Source: Nitrosomonas stercoris
GTDB lineage: Bacteria > Pseudomonadota > Gammaproteobacteria > Burkholderiales > Nitrosomonadaceae
Assembly (NCBI GenBank): GCA_006742785.1
Contig: AP019755.1
Location: 2,046,001 to 2,110,000 of the forward strand
Direction of reading: 5' to 3'
Length of the DNA: 64,000 nucleotides
The notes beneath the pieces are model-generated. The model saw nothing but the letters and a program-made list of their open reading frames with translations, made no database searches and was not told the DNA's origin. Of this stretch, positions 36,896 to 45,698 are shown in pieces. The position numbers and the translations under genes are program-made. How positions within the stretch are numbered: the stretch's first letter is position 1; each line of letters opens with the position of its first letter.

Positions 36896-37333
36896 TTAAT
36901 TATCATTGGCAGGATCAGGAGTATTACCTGCATCTGCTTGGCAAGATTTAGGTAGATATTTTTCATCTATATCCGTAGAAGAACAAGACCATACACCGTT
37001 GTTAGTGCGATCCAAAGCAATTGTTTTACCATTAACTTGCGCCGGCGCATTGGTAAGTTTACAAGTGATCCCATCTGTAGCTACGCTAATATCTGAGCAA
37101 TTACCAGTACTGGAAGCAAGACCAATATCTGAAGGAGTATTAATGGTACCTCCATTATTAACAAAATCTTCATATGCGGTCTTTCCAGCTGAAATCTCAG
37201 CTAAACCTGCTGTTACTTTCGATTTGGCCTGATAATCTGAATAAGCCGGAATTGCTACTGCCGCCAAAATACCGATGATCGCCACTACGATCATTAATTC
37301 AATCAAGGTGAAACCTTTTTGTACTTGTTGCAT
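36896..37333 (-). CDS. pilA: Type IV major pilin
   Basis: 145 residues. The leader is short (MQQVQKG) with prepilin cleavage before Phe8, then the conserved hydrophobic helix [20 protein letters not shown] with Glu5 of the mature protein. Cysteines in the C-terminal part (GNCSD, ITCKL, WSCSS, KSCQA) can form two disulfides. The pilin is processed by PilD and assembled into pili for adhesion, twitching or DNA uptake. TGGAG precedes the ATG. The upstream region holds an unusual G tract (see the promoter entry). Confidence 0.95.
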   Translation of the reverse strand: MQQVQKGFTLIELMIVVAIIGILAAVAIPAYSDYQAKSKVTAGLAEISAGKTAYEDFVNNGGTINTPSDIGLASSTGNCSDISVATDGITCKLTNAPAQVNGKTIALDRTNNGVWSCSSTDIDEKYLPKSCQADAGNTPDPANDN

Positions 37334-37394
37334 GGTTAATACTCCATAGGATTAAAAATGAAATAAATTTTTAGCTTGATTAATACTGCTGGGG

Positions 37395-37429
37395 AGTATA
37401 ACGGCGGGGGGGGGGGATCGCTTTAGCAA
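37395..37429 (-). promoter_or_regulatory. pilA promoter region with 11-base C tract in the spacer
   Basis: Reading the minus strand, TTGCTA (37429-37424) and TATACT (37400-37395) resemble -35 and -10 elements. They are separated by 23 bases, of which 11 are an unbroken C run (G at 37406-37416 on the plus strand). Spacing is too long for good sigma-70 activity and would approach 17 if five to six C were lost. The -10 lies about 62 bases before the pilA ATG. The assignment is inferred from sequence only. Confidence 0.55.
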
Positions 37430-37556
37430 AAACTTGCAATATTTCTGTATTTGAGTGACGAACGTCTATTTATGCGCACTTTATAAGATCGAATAGCTAT
37501 TTTCTTCGTTGCAGCATCACCAGCAAACCATAAAAATTACTGGCCTCTTTTACTGA

Positions 37557-37654
37557 TACGGCTGTATTGGATTGCTTCTCGCCTATGGCGATCGCAAAGA
37601 CACCATCGCTTTCGCGAGGAGTAACACGACGCGGCGATCCAGGCACGATAATGA
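37557..37654. repeat. Dispersed intergenic repeat, copy 4
   Basis: Begins TATTGGATTGCTTC and contains GGCGATCGCAAAGAC, TTTCGCGAGGAGTAAC and CGCGGCGATCCAGGCAC. It resembles copy 5 at 38692-38785 most closely and lies between pilA and the Rpn-type nuclease gene. Confidence 0.65.
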
Positions 37655-38639
37655 CTAATCAGCAAATACTTCTTCAATGGTCTGGGCAGTTAGTATGCGT
37701 TTGCTCCAGAGTTCCAACATAGGTGAATCTGCCTGTTTGACACGAGCACTAATTGCTTCACTCACAGCGCCAAAACGCCATTCCAGCAGGCGCAATAATA
37801 GTCCAGCTTCACCTTTCTGCAATCCTTTCTGCAATCCTTCTTCAATTCCTTGTTGTTTCCAGTTTTTTGTCCAGTCTTTGACACGTTCTGAAAGCATGTT
37901 TGTTACCTCCTGTAAATCCTGAATTTCGTCAAATGCCACTGTTGGCATTCTGCCTGGTAAGAATACCCGTTTCAACCAGATAGTGAATGCTCGGCGCAAG
38001 TTGCTTTGTTGCGGGGATTGTAACCAGGCAATCAACGCTTGTAACACTTGTTGGACATCTTCCGGAGTGCGGCTGTTCTCTAACCGAAATAATGCAGCGG
38101 CCAGGTTGCGTAGTTCTGCCAGTTCATGTTCATGGTAGCTGCCTTCGTCCAGCAGCAAATAGTGCAGGTGCGGACGGTAGCGCTCCAATCCGCCTGGCGC
38201 AGGGGTGATCAAGTCTGCAATGTCGGCTGGGGCTTGCCAGCGTGGATCGCCGTTATACAGCACGATGGGTAGCACAGGTGGCAATGGTTCATTGGTTTTA
38301 ACTGCCTTGCTTCTGATCAGATCCTGATATAACAGGCCAACGTAAGTCATAATGCGCACAGCCATGAACCAATCTACGGAAGATTGAAATTCAATCAGCA
38401 GGTAGACATACAGCCAGGCGCTGTTCTGATGGTTGCCCTGAACGTTCTTCCAACGTATGCGCCAGATGATATCGTCGTGGCGATCTCGCAGGTCGTCACT
38501 GACATAACTGCCGCTGGCTTTTTCTAATGTGGAAAAGTCCAATTCTTTGATCCAGTCTTCCTTGACAAACCCACGCAGCAAGTCTGCCACCATTGTCGGG
38601 ATGGGTGAAGAGCAATTTATAGCTGTGATCGTGATCCAT
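37655..38639 (-). pseudogene. Rpn/YhgA-family recombination-promoting nuclease, 5' frameshift
   Basis: The main frame encodes MVADLLRGFVKEDWIKELDF, ASGSYVSDDLRDRHDDIIWR, LYVYLLIEFQSSVDWFMAVR, IMTYVGLLYQDLI and a C-terminal QKGLQKGEAGLLLRLLEWRF region, all typical of the Rpn (transposase_31, PD-(D/E)XK) family. The expected start MDHDHSYKLLFTHP is present from ATG 38639 but in another frame. One extra base in the GGG run at 38598-38600 separates it from the rest. A shortened product could start at ATG 38593, and the downstream frame is also open back to 38704. Flanked by dispersed repeats. Confidence 0.75.
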
Positions 38640-38691
38640 GCATGAAGTGTAGCGGAATAGAAGAAATAAGGGGATGCTTTAACGGATAAAC

Positions 38692-38785
38692 TGGATTGCT
38701 TCACCGGCTACGCCATTTTGCCGCTTTCGTGAGGAGCAACGCGACGTGGCGATCCAGTAATCATGACGATAAAGGTACTGGAATG
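38692..38785. repeat. Dispersed intergenic repeat, copy 5
   Basis: Begins AACTGGATTGCTTCACCGG, contains CTTTCGTGAGGAGCAACGCG and ends GTGGCGATCCAGTAATCATG. Its ends are CTGGAT and ATCCAG, an inverted pair. The remainder of the gap to 38949 shows no further feature. Confidence 0.65.
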
Positions 38786-38949
38786 CTGAGTCACTCTTGG
38801 GTTACATTATTTTGCAACGATGTCTTCTTCTATTTTCAGATAACGCTTACGTAACAGACGAGCTATTATGTTTGTTATGACTGCACCATATAAAGTTTTT
38901 CAAATGAACATCTAATTACTTTTAACTTCGTAGCTACGCACCCAAACCA

Positions 38950-39954
38950 ATGAAACGTATCCTGATGATTATTTTTATGTTGTTTATCGCCGGAGGAGCT
39001 GTCTTTGCATGGATACAGCATCTGGATCAGGATGAAAACCTGCTTTATCTCTATGGCAATGTGGATATTCGGGAGGTGCAGCTGGCTTTCCGGCAACCGG
39101 GGCGGGTCGAACAGGTTTTGTTTGATGAAGGCGACTTTGTTGCTGCCGGCACACGCGTAGCCACTCTGGATGCGCAGCCGTATCAGGAAGCACTGGCCGC
39201 TGCCCAGGGCGCGGTACAGGTAGCGCGCGCCGAATTGGATAAAATGCAGCGGGGCCTGCGTCCACAGGAAATCACTCAGGCACGGGAAGCGCTCAAACAG
39301 GCGCAAGCCCTTGCCTACCAAACTGAACGCGATTACACCCGAGCACGTAAGCTGCTGCCTTCCAAAGCCAGCAGCCAGCAGGATGTGGATACGACCCGCT
39401 CCGCACGCGATCAGGCAGCTGCTGGCTTAAAAGCTGCCCAAGCAGCTTTATCCCAGGCAGAAGAAGGGTTTCGCAAGGAAGACATTGCTGCTGCTGAAGC
39501 GCAACTGGCAGCAGCTATGGCCGCGCAAGATCAGGCAACAACAGCTTTGGCAGATACTGAACTGTTTGCCCCCAGCGATGGCACCATCATCGCGCGCATC
39601 CGCGAACCTGGCAGCATGGTGACCAGCCAAGATGCCATCTACAATTTGAGTCTTGATCATCCGGTGTACGTGCGTGCCTATATTAACGAAACCGCATTGG
39701 GCCGTATCGCACCCGGCACACCGGTTCAGGTGCGCAGCGATTCCTCGAAAAAAACTTATCATGGCCAGATCGGCTTTATCTCTCCGCGCGCTGAATTCAC
39801 TCCCAAAACTGTAGAAACCATCGAATTACGTACCGATCTGGTTTATCGCCTGCGGATAGTGGTAAACGATGCTGATCCGGCATTGCGTCAGGGCATGCCG
39901 GTAACGGTGGAAGTCGATATGCTGCCAACCAACTCACCTGCTAACAATTCTTGA
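38950..39954 (+). CDS. HlyD/YbhG-type membrane fusion protein
   Basis: 334 residues with an N-terminal membrane anchor (ILMIIFMLFIAGGAVFAW), a lipoyl-like half (LYGNVDIREVQLAFRQPGRV), a long alpha-helical hairpin rich in Ala/Gln (about 75-215) and a closing barrel (LFAPSDGTIIARIREPGSMV). It links an inner-membrane ABC exporter to an outer-membrane channel. One base separates its stop from the ATPase start, so the genes are one operon with YbhG-F-S-R order. The downstream genes are damaged, so the complex is probably not functional. Confidence 0.88.
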   Translation: MKRILMIIFMLFIAGGAVFAWIQHLDQDENLLYLYGNVDIREVQLAFRQPGRVEQVLFDEGDFVAAGTRVATLDAQPYQEALAAAQGAVQVARAELDKMQRGLRPQEITQAREALKQAQALAYQTERDYTRARKLLPSKASSQQDVDTTRSARDQAAAGLKAAQAALSQAEEGFRKEDIAAAEAQLAAAMAAQDQATTALADTELFAPSDGTIIARIREPGSMVTSQDAIYNLSLDHPVYVRAYINETALGRIAPGTPVQVRSDSSKKTYHGQIGFISPRAEFTPKTVETIELRTDLVYRLRIVVNDADPALRQGMPVTVEVDMLPTNSPANNS

Positions 39955-39955
39955 T

Positions 39956-41605
39956 ATGAATATCGCAGCGGAATCTCCTACTGCTGCCTTATCTGACAAT
40001 ACGGCTGTCGTTATCAGCCAACTCAACAAATCTTTCGATAATGTGCTCGCGCTGCGTGATCTAAGCGCCAAAATTTTCTACGGCCGCCTGACTGGATTAG
40101 TCGGGCCGGATGGTGCAGGCAAAACAACGCTGCTGCGTATTCTGACGGGGCTGCTCAAACCAGACAGCGGTTATGTAACATTAGCCGGTTTTGATACTGT
40201 CAATGACAACGATGCTATTCATGTCGTCAGCGGCTACATGCCTCAACGCTTTGGTTTGTATGAAGATCTGACGGTGATGGAAAACATGCGGTTGCAGGCG
40301 CAATTGCGTGGCATGGACGCCAATCAGCACGCCGAACTGTTTGCCCAGCTGCTCGATTTCACCCGCTTGGCACCATTCACCAAACGCCTGGCTGGCAATC
40401 TTTCCGGCGGAATGAAACAAAAACTGGGGTTAGCTTGTGCACTGATGGCACGTCCCAAAGTATTGCTGCTGGACGAACCGGGCGTGGGTGTTGATCCAGT
40501 CAGCCGGCAGGATTTATGGCGCATGGTGCAGGAACTGACCGGCGAAGGTATGGCAGTGGTCTGGTCGACAGCCTATCTGGATGAGGCAGAACGCTGCGAC
40601 AGCGTGTTGTTGCTGAATCAAGGGCAGCTCGCCTTTGATGGCCCACCGGATGAATTGACCCGTCACCTCACCAATCGCAGTTTTCGCCTGGAAGCAGTGG
40701 GCTCGCAGCGTCGTGCCATCCTTGCCGAAGCACTGGATCTGGAAAGCGTCAGCGATGGCGTCATTCAGGGTGCCAGTGTGCGTCTGGTGTTGCGTGCTGA
40801 TGCAAACGCTGGACAAATTCAAGCGTTGGCAGATCGCATCGGAGCACAATTGCTGTCTGTTCCACCTCGCTTTGAAGATGCTTTTATCGATCTGCTGGGT
40901 GGCGGTCCTGGTGGCACTTCCGCACTGGCTGAGCATTTGCCGCCAGTGGAACTCGCAACCGACATCGCTGTTTCCTGTCATGACCTGACCAAACGTTTTG
41001 GCAGCTTCACCGCTACCGATGCGGTCAGCTTTGAAGTACGTAAAGGCGAGATTTTCGGTTTGCTTGGCCCCAATGGTGCCGGTAAATCGACCACATTCAA
41101 AATGCTGTGCGGCTTGCTCAAACCCACCAGTGGTGAAGCGCATGTCGTCGGGTTGGATTTGCGGCGCGCGAACGGCATTGCCAAAGCGCAGCTGGGTTAC
41201 ATGGCGCAAAAATTTTCACTCTACGGCCTGCTCTCGGTGCAACAGAATCTGGAATTTTCTGCTGGTGTCTATGGACTGGATAACGCTACCCGACGCGAAC
41301 GCATTGCTGAAATGATCCAGATTTTTGATCTGCGCAACTGGTTATCGGCAGCGCCTGGTTCATTGCCATTAGGCCACAAACAACGGCTGGCATTAGCTTG
41401 TGCACTGATGCACCGCCCGCCGGTGTTATTTCTGGATGAACCGACTTCAGGGGTAGATCCGATCACGCGCCGTGAATTCTGGACGCATATCAACGGGCTG
41501 GCGCGCAAAGGGGTCACCATCATGGTGACCACACATTTCATGGATGAGGCTGAATATTGCGATCGCGTGGCGATATTGTATCGATCGCGCTGGTTCTGCC
41601 GCTGA
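39956..41605 (+). CDS. YbhF-type double ABC ATPase, C-terminally altered
   Basis: 549 residues with two ABC domains. Domain 1: Walker A GPDGAGKTTLL, signature NLSGGMKQKLG, Walker B VLLLDEPGVGVD. Domain 2: Walker A GPNGAGKSTTFKM, degenerate signature SLPLGHKQRLALACALM, Walker B VLFLDEPTSGVD and H-loop VTTHFMDEAEYCD. After DRVAILYR the frame runs into SRWFCR and stops, about 30 residues short of the family. The join near 41583 is with the middle of the next gene, read out of frame, which indicates a deletion. Confidence 0.85.
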   Translation: MNIAAESPTAALSDNTAVVISQLNKSFDNVLALRDLSAKIFYGRLTGLVGPDGAGKTTLLRILTGLLKPDSGYVTLAGFDTVNDNDAIHVVSGYMPQRFGLYEDLTVMENMRLQAQLRGMDANQHAELFAQLLDFTRLAPFTKRLAGNLSGGMKQKLGLACALMARPKVLLLDEPGVGVDPVSRQDLWRMVQELTGEGMAVVWSTAYLDEAERCDSVLLLNQGQLAFDGPPDELTRHLTNRSFRLEAVGSQRRAILAEALDLESVSDGVIQGASVRLVLRADANAGQIQALADRIGAQLLSVPPRFEDAFIDLLGGGPGGTSALAEHLPPVELATDIAVSCHDLTKRFGSFTATDAVSFEVRKGEIFGLLGPNGAGKSTTFKMLCGLLKPTSGEAHVVGLDLRRANGIAKAQLGYMAQKFSLYGLLSVQQNLEFSAGVYGLDNATRRERIAEMIQIFDLRNWLSAAPGSLPLGHKQRLALACALMHRPPVLFLDEPTSGVDPITRREFWTHINGLARKGVTIMVTTHFMDEAEYCDRVAILYRSRWFCR

Positions 41606-42450
41606 TTTTGCTGTTTTTGTTTGCCTACGCGGTATCGCTGGATATACGCCATGTACGTATCGGGGTGGTATTGGAATCTCCTGGTGCGGTAGCACGTACG
41701 CTGGCGGAAGCATTTTCCGGCACACTATATCTGGATGTGACCTATGCACATGACCGGCGCGAAGTTGCTGAAAAGCTGATTAATGGAAAATTGCGCGGCT
41801 ACGTGGTGATTCCGCAAGATTTTGAGCGACATTTTGCCGAAACTGGTTTGCCGCTGGTGCAAATTATTACCAATGGTTCACAACCCAACACCGCTGATTT
41901 TGTCGCCAATTATGCGCAAGGCGTCATTCAAACCTGGGCAGCTGATTTCACCGGCACCATCCCTCAAGCGGAAGTACAGCTGGAGCCGCGTTACTGGTTC
42001 AATCCCGAACTGGCCAGTCGGCGTGCACTGGTGCCGGGCGCTATCGCCATCATCATGACTATTATCGGCACCCTGCTGACGGCGCTGGTGGTAGCACGCG
42101 AATGGGAACGCGGTACTATGGAGGTTATTTTGTCCACACCGGCTTCCATCCTGGAAATTCTGACCGGCAAATTGTTGCCCTACTTTGCGCTGGGTATGCT
42201 TTCCACACTAATGGCCGCTGCGCTGGCCGTGTTTCTGTTTGATGTGCCGTTACGAGGCTCGTTATTTGCCTTGTTGCTGCTGTCTGCAGTTTTTATGATT
42301 CCGGCACGTTACTTTGTGTCTTCATTGAAAACCATTTTTCTGGCAGGCGATGTCTGGAGCGTTTTTATTCCTGATCTGATCGGTATGGCGGCCATTGGCC
42401 TGGTATTTTTTTTGATTGCGCAACGCCATACCCGCAAGAACCTGGAGTAA
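41580..42450 (+). pseudogene. YbhS-type ABC permease with two deletions
   Basis: The frame lacks the normal N-terminus of about 30 residues: it opens inside the first membrane helix (IALVLPLILLFLFAYAVSLD) at the join with the ATPase gene, in a different frame. It keeps YVVIPQDFERHFAE, QIITNGSQPNTADFVANYAQ, YWFNPELASRRALVPGAIAI and VAREWERGTMEVILSTPAS. At LLLLSAVFM it jumps directly to IPARYFVSSLKTIFLAGD, omitting about 65 residues (membrane helices) normally present. No credible start codon or full membrane domain remains. Confidence 0.82.
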
Positions 42451-42454
42451 CGAG

Positions 42455-43579
42455 ATGGCCTATCCGCATTTTCGCGTTATTTTCACCCGTCTATATGCCC
42501 AGTTCGTCAAGGAGCTACTCTGCATCTTGCGCGACCCGCGCAACCGAGTGGTGGTGTTTGTACCACCGCTGCTGCAATTGCTGATATTCGCCTACGCCGC
42601 CACACTGGAAGTGCGCAATGTTGATGTCGCCGTGTATAACCAGGACAGAGGGCGGGAAGCGCAGGAGGTGGTGTGGCATCTGGAAGCAGCTCGTTTCATT
42701 GCGCAGGTGCATCATGTCCACAGCAACACCGCGTTACGGGAACAGCTGGCACAAGGCAAAGTGATTGCCGCGCTTGCTATCCCTGCTGATTTTTCGCGTA
42801 CTGTCGCCATTGAAGGCAGTGGCCACGTGCAGGTGCTGGTTGACGGGCGCCGCAGTAATTCTGGCCAGATCGTTGTCGGTTATCTTTCCAGCATTGCCAA
42901 GGATATGCGCCTGACTACCGATCCCGTGCCATTGCCGGAATCCTCCATCGCGGTACGTCACTGGTTCAACCCCAACCTGGTGTATCTCTGGTTCATGGTG
43001 CCCGGCCTGACTGGCACGCTCGCTTTTTTCAGCGCACTCATGATCACTGCACTATCTATTGCGCGGGAACGCGAATTAGGTACCTTTGATCAGTTGCTGG
43101 TCTCTCCTGCTTCCACACTGGAAATCATTCTGTCCAAATCACTGCCGGCATTGCTCATCAGCACCCTGCTCGCGCTGATGATGATCAGCATGGCCATCTG
43201 GTTTTTCCACATTCCGTTTACCGGATCGTTTGGGTTGCTGCTAATCGGCCTCATTTTGTTCATTCTGTCCGCAGTCGGCATCGGCCTGGTAGTTTCTGCC
43301 ATCAGCATGACGCAACAGCAGGCCATTCTGGGTGGATTCGTCATTGGCGTGCCTACTGTACTGATCTCCGGCTTTGCCACCCCGGTGGAAAATATGCCGC
43401 TACTATTGCAATGGCTATCTCAAGCTATCCCACTCACCCACTTTCTGGTCATTATTGAAGGCTGCTTTCTCAAAGCAATGCCACCGCAAGATGTCCTGAC
43501 AAATATCTGGCCGCTAGCAGTCATCGCCCTCGTCATGCTGCCGCTTGCTATCATCTTCACCCGCAGCAGATTGCAGTAG
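42455..43579 (+). CDS. YbhR-type ABC-2 permease
   Basis: 374 residues from ATG 42455, which follows GGAGTAACGAG. It has an N-terminal helix (VVVFVPPLLQLLIFAYAATL), an extracytoplasmic loop, and five further helices ending PLAVIALVMLPLAIIFT. Motifs HWFNPNLVYLWFMVPGL and ARERELGTFDQLLVSPAS are typical. Unlike its upstream partner it appears intact. The system would export drugs or sugars across the inner membrane, but the paired permease and ATPase genes are damaged. Confidence 0.88.
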   Translation: MAYPHFRVIFTRLYAQFVKELLCILRDPRNRVVVFVPPLLQLLIFAYAATLEVRNVDVAVYNQDRGREAQEVVWHLEAARFIAQVHHVHSNTALREQLAQGKVIAALAIPADFSRTVAIEGSGHVQVLVDGRRSNSGQIVVGYLSSIAKDMRLTTDPVPLPESSIAVRHWFNPNLVYLWFMVPGLTGTLAFFSALMITALSIARERELGTFDQLLVSPASTLEIILSKSLPALLISTLLALMMISMAIWFFHIPFTGSFGLLLIGLILFILSAVGIGLVVSAISMTQQQAILGGFVIGVPTVLISGFATPVENMPLLLQWLSQAIPLTHFLVIIEGCFLKAMPPQDVLTNIWPLAVIALVMLPLAIIFTRSRLQ

Positions 43580-43640
43580 AAATGTTGATGCTCGAATTTT
43601 TAATCCACATCGCATAAAGCGAAAAACAAGTATCTTTGCC

Positions 43641-43916
43641 TGAAATGCCACAGACAGCACGCTTATTATTGATGCGATGGATTTACTCTATACGTGCAAG
43701 TTTGATAGATTTTGCCTGGTTACAAGTGATAGCGGGTGGGTAAATTTGGGTAATTTCGGCAACTACCTCAACAAGTTACAACCTGATTTCGATCCCAGAC
43801 TTTACGATTACAAGAAATTCTCTGATCTTGTCAAAGCTAAAACGGATCTCTTTGTAATCGAAGAACGGCCAATAGAAGGAACAGCACAAAAAACTTTGTA
43901 TCTTCGAGCTAAATAA
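43641..43916 (+). pseudogene. Deleted NYN / OST-HTH (LOTUS) domain protein
   Basis: After a TGA at 43641 the frame reads NATDSTLIIDAMDLLYTCKF, DRFCLVTSDS, the core of a NYN ribonuclease domain (LabA-like). It then passes at once to GWVNLGNFGNYLNKLQPDFD, YDYKKFSDLVKAK, FVIEERP, ending KTLYLRAK, an OST-HTH/LOTUS domain. The normal protein has over 100 residues between these parts and about 80 more at the N-terminus. A plain ATG frame exists from 43677 (79 codons), but a functional protein is unlikely. IS copy D lies 80 bases downstream. Confidence 0.75.
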
Positions 43917-43996
43917 TTTTCTGATATAGGTATATTTCTCTTTAGTTACTGGGTTCCATACCATAAAGTAACGTAAGATCGATTAAAATATTCTTA

Positions 43997-44845
43997 GAGC
44001 CTGTTTACGATCTTCTGAGTAATAGTGCCAAGAAAGCCAAATGAATGAGCTGCAAGCTGGTATCAAGTTTACGTTCGCAGTTTTTCCATAATCTTCGGCA
44101 CTTTTCCAGCCAGGCGAAACTACGTTCCACTATCCAGCGCCTGGGCATAACCTTGAAGGTATGCAGTTTGCTGCGTTTGGCGATCTGCACGGTGACAGGT
44201 TTGCCCAGAATTTCTTGCACACTTTCGGCAAATGGTGCTCCAGTATAGCCACCGTCACACAGCAAACCTTGTACTTGCCCTAAACTCGATCTGCAACGCT
44301 TCAAGGCCTGCAATGCACCGTTACGGTCAGTCACTTCCGCTGTCGTCACTGCAATGGCGTGCGGCAACCCCAAGGTATCAACAGCGATATGGCGCTTGAT
44401 GCCCGACACCTTCTTGCCGGCGTCATAGCCTTTCTGGTCAGCCGTGTCTGTATTCTTCACGCTTTGCGCGTCCACAATCAAGAACGTGCTGCAAGCGTTG
44501 CGCCCCAGTTTCTCTCGGGCCGCGCCAACCTGATTTTTTTAATGCCTGCTCCAGCACGCTCACGCCGTGCTGGTCAGGCTCATTCCATTTGCGCCAATAG
44601 GCATATACACTCTGCCATTTGGGAAACTCTCCGGGCAAAAATCTCCACTGGCAACCAGTACGCAGCAGATACAGCACAGCACAAAATACTTCATACAAAT
44701 CTATTGTCGTGGGTTTGGTGCTGCGCCTCACGCTACGCAATAGCGGCTCTATCTCGGCAAACTTCTCTTTGCTAATATCACTGGCATATTTTGTTCTCTT
44801 CATCCACGTATCGTAAGGAATAATGATGAGATCGTAAACGGGCTC
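43997..44845 (-). mobile_element. IS5-family (IS427-like) insertion sequence, copy D, 849 bp
   Basis: It has the same length and ends as copies A and E, and is nearly identical to E. Flanks TTCTTA and TAAGAA imply the target TTCTTAAGAA with duplication of the central TA, exactly as at copy A. It lies between the NYN/OST-HTH remnant and a DUF442-type phosphatase gene. Confidence 0.94.
44005..44803 (-). CDS. IS5-family transposase of copy D (OrfA 44438-44803, OrfB 44005-44481)
   Basis: Both frames are intact, with the DDE residues in FLIVDAQSVKN, LLCDGGYTG and WIVERSFAWLEK. OrfB lies in the +1 frame of OrfA, and the A7 run corresponds to T7 at 44534-44540. The translated products match those of copy E. 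Confidence 0.88.
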
Positions 44846-44956
44846 TAAGAAGAATCAGCTAGAAAGCAAAATTTATAAGCGTTCTAGCTGATTTTTAACG
44901 TAGGGCATATCTCACCGTAACCAGTGTTGATAGTTTTGTAGAGGTACAGAAATTTC

Positions 44957-45487
44957 TTAACATCCTCCTTCAATTTTAGCGCACCAATACTCGGTAACCT
45001 TCTTCTCTATCCCGCTGCCCATACCAGAGGCACGTCCTTCTTTAAGTGCTATTTCTGGCGCAACTCCGTTATTGAGTTGATAAGCTGTCCACATAGCTCC
45101 AGCGCGACTACCTGTTGCACAATGAATCAGAAACGGAGGAGAGTTTTGTTCCAGAGTTTGCTTGAATGCTTCTAATTGTGTTTCTTTTACACCATCGTTA
45201 GCAACTGGGATATTGATATAGGTCATGCCAGCAGATTTGACCATTTTCTTTTCAGCATCTGTTCCTTCTGCTGCTGTACGCAAATCAATTACAGTGCTGA
45301 AACCATGTTTGACCAATTCCCGGACACCATCGGCGGAGAGGGCGCCGGAAGTTGCTATTGTTGGGGTAGTGCGATGATAGTTCATCAGATCATTAATTTG
45401 TGTCGCATACGGCACTTGATCTTTTGCTATTGCCCAGTTGGTTGATAATAAGGCGAGAAGGACGATGATTGTTCTCACAAAGAGCAT
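44957..45487 (-). CDS. Periplasmic DUF442/tyrosine-phosphatase-like protein
   Basis: 176 residues with a signal peptide (TIIVLLALLSTNWAIA). The fold core STVIDLRTAAEGTDAEKKMV, YINIPVANDGV and the P-loop HCATGSRAGAMWTAYQL follow the HCxxGxR pattern of beta-lactamase-hydrolase-like (DUF442) phosphatases. GGAGGTAG gives a strong ribosome-binding site. Substrate unknown. It lies about 110 bases from IS copy D. Confidence 0.8.
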   Translation of the reverse strand: MLFVRTIIVLLALLSTNWAIAKDQVPYATQINDLMNYHRTTPTIATSGALSADGVRELVKHGFSTVIDLRTAAEGTDAEKKMVKSAGMTYINIPVANDGVKETQLEAFKQTLEQNSPPFLIHCATGSRAGAMWTAYQLNNGVAPEIALKEGRASGMGSGIEKKVTEYWCAKIEGGC

Positions 45488-45698
45488 TTCTACCTCCAGT
45501 TGTAATTATAATCGTGCAAAAATCGTAGCATGAATATTGCAGTGGATAAAAGAGTAAGCGTAAATTATATAAAAATAATCATTTCTAGGTAGATTTATAC
45601 CTGAATTCGAAGAAAATAGCGTAAAAATAGCTCGCTTATCGATAGACAGCTTGATATTAGGTGTTAAATCTCATTTTTGGTATCAAAAGGATAATAAA

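Noticed and set aside
40514..41209. 231-codon minus-strand frame inside the ABC ATPase gene
   Set aside because: Antisense to a clearly conserved double ABC domain; no family resemblance.
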